Assembly: GCA_045535935.1 (NCBI GenBank)
Contig: JAZSMO010000022.1
Location: 1 to 64,000 of the forward strand
Source of the DNA: SVFI01 sp045535935
GTDB lineage: Bacteria > Bacillota > Clostridia > Lachnospirales > Lachnospiraceae
Direction: 5' to 3'
Length of the DNA stretch: 64,000 nt
Both the position numbers and the translations under genes were made by a program. How positions within the stretch are numbered: position 1 is the stretch's first letter; the number at the start of each line of letters is the position of its first letter. Positions 8,748-16,944 of the stretch are shown one piece after another. The notes under the pieces are model-generated. The model did not search any database. It had not been told where the DNA came from and saw only the letters and a program-made list of their open reading frames with translations.

Positions 8748-9389
8748 TTGATTGTAGAACAAAGATATGTAGATTTCATGAATTCCCTGGAACGTGAGGA
8801 TTATCCGTATCTGGAGGAACTGGAGAGATATGCGCTTGCTACGGAAGTTCCGATCATCCGCAAAGAGATGCAGAGCTTTTTGAAAACATTGATTACGATG
8901 AATAAACCGAGGCAGATTCTGGAAGTGGGAACGGCCATCGGTTTTTCTGCGTTACTGATGAGTGAATATATGCCAAAGGACGGGCATATCACAACCATAG
9001 AAAAATATGAGAAGCGGATTCCCCTTGCCCGCGCCAATTTTGAGAAAAACGGAAAGGCGGATAAGATTACTTTGATTGAGGGAGATGCGACGGAGGTGCT
9101 TGCATCTTTGGAGGGGGAATTTGATTTGATTTTCATGGATGCGGCAAAGGGACAGTACATCCACTTTTTGCCGGATATTTTAAGACTCCTGAAAAAGGGC
9201 GGAGTGCTTTTGTCGGACAATGTGCTCCAGGACGGGGATGTCATTGAATCGCGCTATGCGGTTACAAGACGGAACCGGACGATACACGGTCGCATGCGTG
9301 ACTATTTGTACGAATTGAAAAACCATGAAATGCTGCAGACATCCATTTTGCCGGTGGGGGACGGAATTACCCTTTCCGTGAAAAAATAA
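8748..9389 (+). CDS. trmR: tRNA 5-hydroxyuridine methyltransferase (O-methyltransferase family 3)
   Basis: 213 residues from TTG 8748, chosen because AAAGGAGACA lies just upstream and the protein then starts with the usual EQRYVDFMNSLE. SAM site EVGTAIGFSALLMSEY, acidic loop TTIEKYEKR and the metal-binding FMDAAKGQY with LSDNVLQDG mark a class I O-methyltransferase of the YrrM type. In Bacillus YrrM (TrmR) methylates ho5U34 to mo5U34 in tRNA. The next gene, a U32 protein, is the matching hydroxylation factor, which strengthens the assignment. Confidence 0.85.
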   Translation: MIVEQRYVDFMNSLEREDYPYLEELERYALATEVPIIRKEMQSFLKTLITMNKPRQILEVGTAIGFSALLMSEYMPKDGHITTIEKYEKRIPLARANFEKNGKADKITLIEGDATEVLASLEGEFDLIFMDAAKGQYIHFLPDILRLLKKGGVLLSDNVLQDGDVIESRYAVTRRNRTIHGRMRDYLYELKNHEMLQTSILPVGDGITLSVKK

Positions 9390-9415
9390 GGATTGCACAT
9401 GAGGAGAAATGATAG

Positions 9416-10657
9416 ATGAGAAAACCTGAATTACTCATTCCGGCCAGCAGCCTGGAAGTGTTAAAGACAGCGGTCATCTTCGGAGCGGATGCCGTATATA
9501 TCGGCGGGGAGGCATTCAGCCTGCGCGCCAAGGCAAAAAACTTTTCAAAAGAAGATATGGAAGCGGGCATTGCGTTTGCACATGAGTACGGTGTGAAGGT
9601 GTATGTCACGGCTAACATTTTGGCGCACAATTACGATTTGGATGCTGCGGCGGAATATTTTAAAGAACTGGGACAGATGAAACCGGACGGTATTATTGTG
9701 TCGGACCCCGGAATGATAATGTTAGCAAAGGCTAACTGTCCGGAGATTGAGATACATCTGAGCACACAGGCAAACAATACAAACTACATGACATACCGCT
9801 TCTGGTACGAACAGGGGATTAAGCGTGTAGTCAGCGCGAGGGAACTTTCTCTGCGCGAAATCAAACAGATCCGCGAGGCGATTCCGGAGGATATGGAAAT
9901 CGAGAGTTTCATTCATGGTGCCATGTGTATTTCCTATTCCGGCCGTTGCCTTTTGAGCAACTATTTTACGGGGCGTGATGCAAACCGCGGAGCCTGCACA
10001 CATCCGTGTCGTTGGAAATATGCGGTGGTGGAAGAATCCCGTCCGGGCGAATATCTTCCGGTGTATGAAAATGAAAGAGGAACTTATATTTTCAATTCCA
10101 AGGATCTTTGTATGATTGAACACGTACCGGAGATGATGGATGCGGGAATTGACAGTTTCAAGATAGAAGGGCGTATGAAGACAGCGCTTTACGTGGCGAC
10201 GGTGGCCCGTACGTACCGGAAAGCAATTGACGCGGCGCTGGAGTCGCAGGAGGCATACGAAGCGATGCTGCCTTGGTGCAGGGAAGAGATTTCCAAGTGC
10301 ACGTACCGACAGTTTACGACCGGTTTTTATTTCGGCAAACCGGATGAAAATACACAGATTTATGACAGTAATACCTATGAACAGGAATATATTTATCTCG
10401 GTATTGCGGAGAAGGTGAATCCGGTGCAGGACGGATGCGTGGTAGAAATCGAGCAGCGCAACAAGTTCAGTGTCGGAGAAGAGATTGAGATTATGAAACC
10501 GGACGGAAGAAACGTAGCGGTTACTGTTTTGGCGATTCGCAATGAGGACGGGCAGGAGCAGGAGAGTGCTCCGCATCCGCAGCAAAAACTCACCGTGACA
10601 CTTTCGGATGTGGCGGAGAAATATGACATTTTGCGAAAGAAAGGGAAAAGATCATGA
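9416..10657 (+). CDS. U32 family protein, probable TrhP (tRNA 5-hydroxyuridine synthesis)
   Basis: 413 residues. The U32 signature is clear in IESFIHGAMCISYSGRCLLS, followed by RGACTHPCRWKY with further conserved cysteines. U32 proteins YrrN/YrrO (TrhP1/2) of Bacillus and YegQ of E. coli are needed for 5-hydroxyuridine at tRNA position 34, and here the gene follows the TrmR-like methyltransferase, the same order as yrrM-yrrN-yrrO. Only one U32 gene is present instead of two. It overlaps glnN by 4 bases (ATGA). Family membership is firm, the exact substrate is inferred. Confidence 0.85.
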   Translation: MRKPELLIPASSLEVLKTAVIFGADAVYIGGEAFSLRAKAKNFSKEDMEAGIAFAHEYGVKVYVTANILAHNYDLDAAAEYFKELGQMKPDGIIVSDPGMIMLAKANCPEIEIHLSTQANNTNYMTYRFWYEQGIKRVVSARELSLREIKQIREAIPEDMEIESFIHGAMCISYSGRCLLSNYFTGRDANRGACTHPCRWKYAVVEESRPGEYLPVYENERGTYIFNSKDLCMIEHVPEMMDAGIDSFKIEGRMKTALYVATVARTYRKAIDAALESQEAYEAMLPWCREEISKCTYRQFTTGFYFGKPDENTQIYDSNTYEQEYIYLGIAEKVNPVQDGCVVEIEQRNKFSVGEEIEIMKPDGRNVAVTVLAIRNEDGQEQESAPHPQQKLTVTLSDVAEKYDILRKKGKRS

Positions 10658-12765
10658 ACAAGATGCTAAACGTGGAAGAGATTTTCGGACAGAATGTGTT
10701 TGATCTTCCGAAAATGCAGGAGAGACTTCCTGAGGATGTCTATACAGAAGTTCGCACTGTGATGGAACAGGGCGGTGTTCTTTCCATGACAGCGGCCAAT
10801 GTAGTGGCGAAAGCGATGAAGGATTGGGCTGTGGAGAACGGTGCGACACATTTTACCCACTGGTTTCAGCCACTGACGGGTATTACGGCAGAAAAACACG
10901 ATGCGTTTATTACCCATCCGAACGCGGACGGCAAGATGATTATGGAATTTTCCGGCAAAGAGCTGATCAAAGGTGTGCCGGACGCATCTTCGTTCCCTTC
11001 GGGCGGCCTTCGTGCCACATTTGAGGCGAGAGGATATACGGCGTGGGATATGACATCTCCGGCGTTTTTGAAAGGCTCCGCAAACGGAGTTGTTCTTTGT
11101 ATTCCGACAGCATTTTATTCTTATACGGGGGAGGCGCTGGATAAAAAGACTCCGCTTCTTCGTTCCATGGAGGCGATTTCAAAGCAGGCACTCCGTATTA
11201 TGCGTCTGTTTGGCCATGAGGATGCCATGAAGGTGATTCCGTCGGTCGGTGCAGAACAGGAATATTTCCTTGTGGATGAGTATCTTTATACACAGAGAGC
11301 GGATCTGATGTTTGCGGGCAGAACGTTGTTCGGAGCTCCTGCGCCGAAAGGACAGGAGATGGAGGATCACTATTTCGGTGTCATCCGTGAGCGTGTTGCT
11401 GCATTTATGGCAGATTTAAATGAAGAACTCTGGAAACTCGGGGTGACAGCGAAGACGCAGCACAATGAGGCGGCTCCGGCGCAGCACGAGCTTGCTCCGA
11501 TTTACGAGACTTGTAATATTGCAACAGACCATAACCAGATTGTGATGGAGACGATGAAGCGCGTGGCGACACAGCACAGCATGCGTTGTCTTCTGCACGA
11601 AAAACCATACGCCGGTGTCAATGGTTCCGGTAAGCACAACAACTGGTCGATTACAACAGATACCGGTATCAATATGCTGGATCCGGGCGATACGCCGAAT
11701 GAGAATATTCAGTTCCTTTTGGTGCTTGCATGCATTATGCGTGCGGTGGATAAACATGCAGATCTTCTGCGTCAGTCGGCTGCGGACGTGGGAAATGACC
11801 ATCGTCTCGGTGCGGATGAGGCACCGCCTGCGATTATTTCCATCTTCCTCGGCGAGCAGCTGGAGGATGTGGTGAAGCAGCTTGTGGAAACAGGTGCAGC
11901 GGAATCCCTCAAAGAGGGAGGAACGCTTGAGACAGGTGTTTCGACACTTCCGGATTTTGAAAAGGATGCAACGGACCGTAACCGTACGTCGCCGTTTGCG
12001 TTCACAGGTAATAAATTTGAGTTCCGTATGGTCGGTTCTTCCGATTCTATTGCCGGACCGAACACGACGCTGAATGCCATCGTGGCACAGGCGTTCTGCG
12101 AGGCAGCGGACAGACTGGAGACTGCTTCGAATTTTGATTTGGCAGTACATGACCTGATCAAAGAATATATGAGTGAGCATCAGCGCATTATCTTCAATGG
12201 CAACGGCTACTCCGAGGAGTGGGTGCGCGAGGCAGAAAAACGCGGTCTTCCGAATATCCGCACGACCGTGGAGGCGGCTTCCACCCTGACAAGTGATAAG
12301 TCGGTAGAACTGTTTGAGCAGTTCGGTATTTATACAAGAGCGGAGCTGGAGTCCCGCAAGGAAATTATTTACGAAACATATTCCAAGACCATCAATATCG
12401 AGGCGCTCACCATGATTGATATGGCAGGAAAGCAGATAATTCCGGCAGTTGTAAAATATACAAAGACTCTCGCGGATATGGTGAATTCTCTGCGTGACGC
12501 AGGTGTGGACATCGCCGTGCAAAAAGGAATGCTTGAAAGTGTTTCAAAACGTCTGGCTACTATGCAGACAGCATGCGCAAACCTAAAGGATGTGGATCGC
12601 AAGGCGCGCAATATCAAAAATGCAAAAGAGCAGGCTTTCTTCTATATGAATGAAGTGATTCCGGCCATGGAAGCGCTCCGTGCTCCGGCGGATGAACTGG
12701 AGATGATTGTAGATAAGGAAGTTTGGCCGATTCCGACTTACGGTGAGTTGATGTTTGAGGTATAA
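10654..12765 (+). CDS. glnN: Glutamine synthetase, type III
   Basis: 703 residues, the long GlnN type, making glutamine from glutamate, ammonia and ATP. Active-site blocks are visible as VGAEQEYFLVDE, KTQHNEAAPAQHELAPIYE, GVNGSGKHNNWSI and NRTSPFAFTGNKFEFRMVGS. Its start overlaps the U32 stop by 4 bases, with AAAGGGAAAA upstream, so the two are coupled. Type III enzymes are common in Clostridia and Bacteroides. No terminator is evident between its stop and the tRNA promoter. Confidence 0.97.
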   Translation: MNKMLNVEEIFGQNVFDLPKMQERLPEDVYTEVRTVMEQGGVLSMTAANVVAKAMKDWAVENGATHFTHWFQPLTGITAEKHDAFITHPNADGKMIMEFSGKELIKGVPDASSFPSGGLRATFEARGYTAWDMTSPAFLKGSANGVVLCIPTAFYSYTGEALDKKTPLLRSMEAISKQALRIMRLFGHEDAMKVIPSVGAEQEYFLVDEYLYTQRADLMFAGRTLFGAPAPKGQEMEDHYFGVIRERVAAFMADLNEELWKLGVTAKTQHNEAAPAQHELAPIYETCNIATDHNQIVMETMKRVATQHSMRCLLHEKPYAGVNGSGKHNNWSITTDTGINMLDPGDTPNENIQFLLVLACIMRAVDKHADLLRQSAADVGNDHRLGADEAPPAIISIFLGEQLEDVVKQLVETGAAESLKEGGTLETGVSTLPDFEKDATDRNRTSPFAFTGNKFEFRMVGSSDSIAGPNTTLNAIVAQAFCEAADRLETASNFDLAVHDLIKEYMSEHQRIIFNGNGYSEEWVREAEKRGLPNIRTTVEAASTLTSDKSVELFEQFGIYTRAELESRKEIIYETYSKTINIEALTMIDMAGKQIIPAVVKYTKTLADMVNSLRDAGVDIAVQKGMLESVSKRLATMQTACANLKDVDRKARNIKNAKEQAFFYMNEVIPAMEALRAPADELEMIVDKEVWPIPTYGELMFEV

Positions 12766-12809
12766 AATAAGCTTACAGGAACTATTTTTAAAAAAATTAA
12801 AAAAAACAC

Positions 12810-12838
12810 TTGCACAAAGTAAAAAAATCATGTATACT
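12810..12838 (+). promoter_or_regulatory. Promoter of tRNA-Gln
   Basis: TTGCAC (12810-12815), a 17-base spacer and TATACT (12833-12838), 12 bases before the mature tRNA 5' end and preceded by an A-rich tract that could act as an UP element. Confidence 0.8.
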
Positions 12839-12850
12839 TTGTCCTTGTGA

Positions 12851-12921
12851 TGGGCTATCGCCAAACGGTAAGGCAACGGACTCTGACTCCGTCATCTCAA
12901 GGTTCGAATCCTTGTAGCCCA
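12851..12921 (+). tRNA. tRNA-Gln (anticodon CTG)
   Basis: A 71-nt cloverleaf. The acceptor stem pairs TGGGCTA with TAGCCCA, the anticodon stem pairs ACGGA with TCCGT around the loop CTCTGAC (anticodon CTG, reading CAG), and the T arm is CAAGG-TTCGAAT-CCTTG. CCA is not encoded. The 3' half from base 12878 onward is duplicated at 35219, so the present 3' end was supplied or restored by the integrated element. Confidence 0.95.
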
Positions 12922-12939
12922 GCTGATAAGCGCGTATTC
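12878..12939 (+). repeat. Left attachment site of the mobile element (attL)
   Basis: A 62-bp block that recurs as a direct repeat at 35219-35280 with only two differences (C12896/T35237 and C12935/T35275). It runs from the anticodon loop of tRNA-Gln through the T arm, the acceptor 3' strand and the 5' arm of the tRNA terminator. This is the classic target of tyrosine integrases; the integrase gene lies next to the right copy. Confidence 0.93.
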
Positions 12940-12958
12940 AGTAGAATACGCGCTTTTT
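12930..12958 (+). terminator. Intrinsic terminator of tRNA-Gln (element copy)
   Basis: A perfect 10-bp stem (12930-12939 with 12944-12953), loop AGTA, followed by TTTTT. Its 5' arm belongs to the att repeat but its 3' arm lies in element DNA, so the element brings its own terminator. Confidence 0.88.
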
Positions 12959-13022
12959 CGTGTTATAAGCAATTCTTGAATTTCTCAAAATTTCCCAATT
13001 TATACCCAAATATAACAAAGCG

Positions 13023-13050
13023 TTAGGACACGTTTAGGACACGTATGTCC
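13023..13050 (+). promoter_or_regulatory. Tandem and inverted repeats before parA
   Basis: The 11-mer TTAGGACACGT occurs twice head to tail (13023-13033 and 13034-13044), and the second copy forms a perfect dyad GGACA-CGTA-TGTCC (13037-13050). It lies 18 bases before parA. It could be the parA operator, a centromere-like site or an integrase/excisionase arm site; the sequence alone does not decide. Confidence 0.5.
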
Positions 13051-13067
13051 ATTTTAAGGAGGATGAA

Positions 13068-13862
13068 ATGGGAGAAATTATTGCAGTAGCAAATCAAAAA
13101 GGTGGAGTAGCTAAAACTACAACCGTCATTAATTTAGCGGCAGCACTGGGCAGAAAAGGGTATAAAGTGCTCATGGTGGATGCAGACAGCCAAGGGTCAT
13201 TGACGATAGCAAGCGGCATAAAGCAGGCAGATGACCTTGAAGTAACGCTTGCATCAAAGATGTACGAACGAGCGGGAGATAACGAAGTGGACAATGATGT
13301 AATGGATGCCATTATGAATATTGCGGAGCAAATTGATTTGATCCCGGGCAATATCACAACAGCTCCGTTGGAAACATATCTAGTCAATGTAATCGGCAGA
13401 GAACTTCTACTACGAGATATTTTAAATGAGGTCAGGGATGAGTATGACTATATTTTGATTGATTGCATGCCATCACTCGGGATGATGACGTTAAATGCGC
13501 TTGTGGCGGCCGATAACGTACTTATACCGGTGCAAGCGGAATATTTGTCGGTCAAAGGGTTAAATCAGCTTCTGGGGGCTGTTAAAAGCGTTAAAGGAAG
13601 GCTCAACAGAAATCTCGGTGTGAAAGGCATTGTAATTACTATGTTAAAAACAAATACGAGATACGGAAAAGATATTGTATCAAAGATAGAAGAGTTGTTT
13701 GGAAACAATATCCATGTTTTTGAGGCGCAAATTCCAAATACAATTAAGGTCGCAGAAGCATCTATAGCCGGGAAGAGTGTAATTGAATACTGTCCGGAGT
13801 CGAAGGCGGCGGAAGCATATTTAAAGTTGGGAGAGGAGCTGATTCGAGATGGCAAGAAGTAA
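13068..13862 (+). CDS. parA: ParA family partition ATPase
   Basis: 264 residues. The deviant Walker A motif KGGVAKTT (residues 11-18), the VDADSQGS switch and the DYILIDCMPSLGMMTLNAL Walker B region identify a Soj/ParA ATPase without an N-terminal DNA-binding extension (type Ib-like). It would move and anchor the element during replication or its excised form. AAGGAGG lies 5 bases before the ATG. It overlaps parB by 14 bases. Confidence 0.95.
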   Translation: MGEIIAVANQKGGVAKTTTVINLAAALGRKGYKVLMVDADSQGSLTIASGIKQADDLEVTLASKMYERAGDNEVDNDVMDAIMNIAEQIDLIPGNITTAPLETYLVNVIGRELLLRDILNEVRDEYDYILIDCMPSLGMMTLNALVAADNVLIPVQAEYLSVKGLNQLLGAVKSVKGRLNRNLGVKGIVITMLKTNTRYGKDIVSKIEELFGNNIHVFEAQIPNTIKVAEASIAGKSVIEYCPESKAAEAYLKLGEELIRDGKK

Positions 13863-14784
13863 TAGTGTGGTGAATTCGAATTTTGATATGCAAAGTGTTT
13901 CGTTGTTTGATGAAACCGGATTTTGGGGAGTAGCTAATTCTAATGCCAAAGAAGATATGCAAGAGATTGAAATTGAAAAGTTAGTACCAAATCCGAACAA
14001 TCCATACCGGATTGATGCGAAGGAAGATTTGATTCTTCAAAAGAGCATCGAGGAAAATGGAATTATGAACCCATTACTTGTGCGGAACTTGGATAAAGAG
14101 AAGTATGAAGTTATATCGGGGCACAGACGTTTGCGAGTAGCAGAAAAGCTAAAAATGAAATCTGTTCCCGTAATTGTAAGAAAATGTGACGTAAATGAGG
14201 CCAATATATTGCTTGTGGATGCAAACATCCGTCGTGAAAATATTAAGATATCTGAAAAGGCAAAAGCATATGCCTTGAAATATGCAGCGAAAAAGAATCA
14301 AGGGAAACCGGGAGATACATTGGGGTTAATGTGTTCGGAACATCAGGAAAGTAGAAAGACTATGCAAAGATATCTTGCGATTACAAGATTGTCTGACTAT
14401 ATACTTGATTTGGTGGATTCGAGATTTTTGGGATTTGTTGTAGCGGTAGAGTTATCTTATTTGAAGCCGCAAGAAATATCCATAATCGAGGAGTTATATC
14501 AAGAAGAACCAATTGTCATAAAAATGGAGATGACTACCAAATTAAAAAATATGTCTCGGTCTAAAGATGAGCCTTTGACAAAGGAAGAAATTAAAGAAGT
14601 ATTATTTGCTGTAAAACAGAAAAAGGAAAAGCCAAAGGATGAAATTGTATTGCGATGGAGTGATGTACCATCGCCTCTGCGAGAGCAATTTCATATTGAC
14701 AAAATAAAAGAGATTGTGCGTTGCTATTTATTTGACATTGCATATCAGGAGCAGGAATCAGAAAGGAAGGAAGACGATGAGTGA
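13849..14784 (+). CDS. parB: ParB family partition protein
   Basis: 311 residues. A ParB/Srx nuclease-like domain follows a variable N-terminus (IEKLVPNPNNPYR, then YEVISGHRRLRVAEKL and ANILLVDANIRREN, the CTP-binding boxes). A helix-turn-helix region follows (SRKTMQRYLAITRLSDYIL). The C-terminal part is charged. It overlaps parA and the rep gene, forming a tight three-gene operon. No sequence resembling the chromosomal Soj/Spo0J parS site was noticed nearby, so the element probably uses its own centromere. Confidence 0.92.
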   Translation: MARSNSVVNSNFDMQSVSLFDETGFWGVANSNAKEDMQEIEIEKLVPNPNNPYRIDAKEDLILQKSIEENGIMNPLLVRNLDKEKYEVISGHRRLRVAEKLKMKSVPVIVRKCDVNEANILLVDANIRRENIKISEKAKAYALKYAAKKNQGKPGDTLGLMCSEHQESRKTMQRYLAITRLSDYILDLVDSRFLGFVVAVELSYLKPQEISIIEELYQEEPIVIKMEMTTKLKNMSRSKDEPLTKEEIKEVLFAVKQKKEKPKDEIVLRWSDVPSPLREQFHIDKIKEIVRCYLFDIAYQEQESERKEDDE

Positions 14785-15835
14785 ACAGCTAGTATTTGAT
14801 TACTATTATGGTAAGGAAGCCGATATGTTTTCTTTCCTTCGGCTGCCAAGAATAATTGTTAAGGATCCGCATTTCAAACATTTGTCGAATGATGCAAAAA
14901 TGCTTTATGGTCTTATGTTGGATCGAATGTCACTTTCCTTAAAAAATGAATGGCAAGATGAAGACGGTAAAACATATATAATTTATACGATAGAACAGAT
15001 TGCAGAAGATTTGGCTTGCAGTAGAACCAAAGCAATTCGTGTGTTGGGGGAGTTGGATGCAAATGGTGGTATTGGCCTTGTGGAAAAGATTAAAAGAGGT
15101 CTGGGGAAACCTGATATAATCTATGTAAAAAATTTTATGTACACGAAAGTTTTACAGGAAAAAAACGAGGAAGAAAGGGTTGAAAACCCGGGTGATTCCA
15201 CAGAAGTCTCAAAATGGGACTTCAAGGAGTCTCAAAATGAGACTTCAAGAAATCCTAAAATGGGACTTCAAGAAGTTCCGAAAGAGGACTTCAAGAAATC
15301 TCAAAATGAGACTTCAAGAAGTCGCAAAACGAAACCTCAAGAAGTCGCAGAAAGAGACCCTAATTATATTGATTTTAATTATACTGACCCTAGTTATACT
15401 GAGGTGAGTTATATTGACATGGAATCAAATCAATCAATCTATCCTGAAAAAGAGAATTTCAATGGTGAGATTGATAAATGCGTGGAATTTAGACGATTAA
15501 TCAAATCTAAAATCGAATATGATTATCTTGTGCAGAATAATGCATGCGATGTTAGCGTATTAGAGGAGCTTGTTGAAATAATGGTGGAAGTATTGGTAAT
15601 GAAGGCAGCCTATATTCGTGTTGGTGGATCTGAAATACCGAAAGCGTTGGTTGAAAAGCGTTTTTTGAGCTATGACTATGGAATTATGGAGTATGTATTA
15701 CAATCTTTGTCGGAAAATACAAAAAAAATAAAAAATATACGTGGATATATGCTTGCGACGTTATTTAATGCTCCCGCAACTATTGATAACTACTATCGGG
15801 CAGAGGTTAATCATGATATGAGTGGTGGATATTGA
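14777..15835 (+). CDS. RepA_N family replication initiator
   Basis: 352 residues from ATG 14777 (AAGGAAGAC upstream, 8-base overlap with parB). The first 120 residues match the RepA_N initiator domain (SFLRLPRIIVKDPHF, LSNDAKMLYGLMLDRMSLS, a winged-helix segment IAEDLACSRTKAIRVLGELDANGG). A low-complexity middle (residues about 143-200) is encoded by 23-bp repeats, followed by a NYTDPSYTE-type stretch and a conserved helical end. This layout is that of RepA_N plasmid initiators, whose origin commonly lies inside the rep gene. It argues that the element replicates when excised. Confidence 0.9.
   Translation: MSEQLVFDYYYGKEADMFSFLRLPRIIVKDPHFKHLSNDAKMLYGLMLDRMSLSLKNEWQDEDGKTYIIYTIEQIAEDLACSRTKAIRVLGELDANGGIGLVEKIKRGLGKPDIIYVKNFMYTKVLQEKNEEERVENPGDSTEVSKWDFKESQNETSRNPKMGLQEVPKEDFKKSQNETSRSRKTKPQEVAERDPNYIDFNYTDPSYTEVSYIDMESNQSIYPEKENFNGEIDKCVEFRRLIKSKIEYDYLVQNNACDVSVLEELVEIMVEVLVMKAAYIRVGGSEIPKALVEKRFLSYDYGIMEYVLQSLSENTKKIKNIRGYMLATLFNAPATIDNYYRAEVNHDMSGGY
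15207..15358 (+). repeat. 23-bp iterons inside the rep gene, candidate origin
   Basis: Six full direct repeats of 23 bp start at 15207, 15230, 15253, 15276, 15299 and 15322, with a partial seventh to 15358. The common core is TCTCAAAATGAGACTTCAAG with drift. Across each junction GAAGTCTCA and TGAGACTTC form a dyad around AAA. Because 23 is not a multiple of 3, successive repeats are read in different frames (SKWDFKE, SQNETSR, PKMGLQE, then again). Conservation of the DNA period rather than of a peptide repeat fits replication iterons. Confidence 0.8.
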
Positions 15836-15884
15836 TAGGATAAAGATTATTGGACTATTGCTTTTTACTTAGGAGTTGAAATAA

Positions 15885-16130
15885 ATGAAAAAAAAAGAAA
15901 TGATAATGCTTATTGAAATGGTTGATGAATTACTTCGTTTGGATGAAGCATTTAAAAATTTAAATAATATGGGATATCAAGAGAAATATCCAAATCTGGA
16001 TCATGTATATGACATTTTACGGATACATTCGGTATTTAAAGACAGAAAAGAGGACCTGGAGTTTTATGTTGTTGTTGAAGCAGTGAATGAGACTCCGGAA
16101 ACCAGAGCAAAAATATTAATGGGAATATGA
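15885..16130 (+). CDS. Hypothetical protein (81 aa)
   Basis: Not recognised. It is a small helical protein rich in lysine, glutamate and methionine at the start (MKKKEMIMLIEMVDELLRLDEAF) with no membrane segment. A TTAGGAGTTG ribosome site lies 9 bases before the ATG, supporting that it is real. It follows rep by 49 bases and could be the last gene of the par-rep operon. Confidence 0.65.
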   Translation: MKKKEMIMLIEMVDELLRLDEAFKNLNNMGYQEKYPNLDHVYDILRIHSVFKDRKEDLEFYVVVEAVNETPETRAKILMGI

Positions 16131-16294
16131 CCTCTTAATTCTGCATAAAAGTTCCTTGGTATTGAAAAATTTATCAGTAAAATATACAAATCGATTTGTA
16201 GGATATGCTGAAAATAATTAAGATTGAGAGAGGTTCTTGAAATATCGAATTGAGAAAGATAAATTATATGTAAATGGAAGGAGTTGAAATATAA

Positions 16295-16780
16295 ATGAAT
16301 ATCATAAAGAAAAAAATGCTTGATAGAGAAATGCGCAAAATTTGTTCAGAAGTAAATGAGCTGATTAAAAGTCAACCGCCGGTAGAGTTTACTAAGGAGT
16401 TTTTTGAAGAGTCAAAGCAAAAAGCGTATGATAGTGCTTATGAGAGATTGACAGAACCGAAGGTTAGATTTACATATCAGGAAAAGATAGAAGATATATC
16501 TAAGAGATATTCGGCAGAATTGGATAAATATTGGGATGAAGAAATTCAAGTGTACAAAGTAAGTAGATATCAGCTTGATGCAATCACAGATAAGTTAGTA
16601 TATGTGAAGGGTGATAAGAAGTTTATTTTGAAAAAAGACGATGAAATGGCGGATGAGGATTTTGAGACTTACATGGTTTATTTGTATCGATTGAATAAAA
16701 TTCTTGCGCCATTTAGCTTGGAAACAGAAATGCAGTTAAAAGAGATGAATGGAAAACTTATGCAGTTACCGCATATGTAA
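16295..16780 (+). CDS. Hypothetical protein (161 aa)
   Basis: Not recognised. It is soluble, highly charged and mostly helical (KKKMLDREMRKICSEVNEL, later FTYQEKIEDISKRYSAELDKYW). GGAAGGAGTTG precedes the ATG, very like the leader of the previous gene. A GC-rich terminator stands right behind the stop codon. The 164 bases in front of the gene hold no recognisable site beyond AT-rich sequence. Confidence 0.65.
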   Translation: MNIIKKKMLDREMRKICSEVNELIKSQPPVEFTKEFFEESKQKAYDSAYERLTEPKVRFTYQEKIEDISKRYSAELDKYWDEEIQVYKVSRYQLDAITDKLVYVKGDKKFILKKDDEMADEDFETYMVYLYRLNKILAPFSLETEMQLKEMNGKLMQLPHM

Positions 16781-16786
16781 ATTCAG

Positions 16787-16810
16787 CGCCGGTCAAATGC
16801 CGGCGTTTTT
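16787..16810 (+). terminator. Intrinsic terminator
   Basis: CGCCGG pairs with CCGGCG around a 7-base loop and is followed by TTTTT. It closes the par-rep transcription unit. Confidence 0.8.
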
Positions 16811-16879
16811 CTTTTGGGCATATTGCTAAAGTGACTTTGGTGAGATTTTACGAAAATAAAATAGCGCACGGTTTTAATA

Positions 16880-16908
16880 TTGAAATTAGTAGACGTTACG
16901 TTTAAGAT
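16880..16908 (+). promoter_or_regulatory. Promoter of the pth2-led gene block
   Basis: TTGAAA (16880-16885), a 17-base spacer and TAAGAT (16903-16908). GTAGAC in the spacer and GTCTAC after the -10 box form an inverted repeat that overlaps the promoter and may be an operator. Confidence 0.6.
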
Positions 16909-16944
16909 TGGTCTACAAGGAAAAGAAAAGGGAGATGTTTAGCG

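Noticed and set aside
11416..12522. A 368-codon open frame on the minus strand opposite glnN
   Set aside because: It lies entirely within the well-supported glutamine synthetase gene and shows no protein signature.
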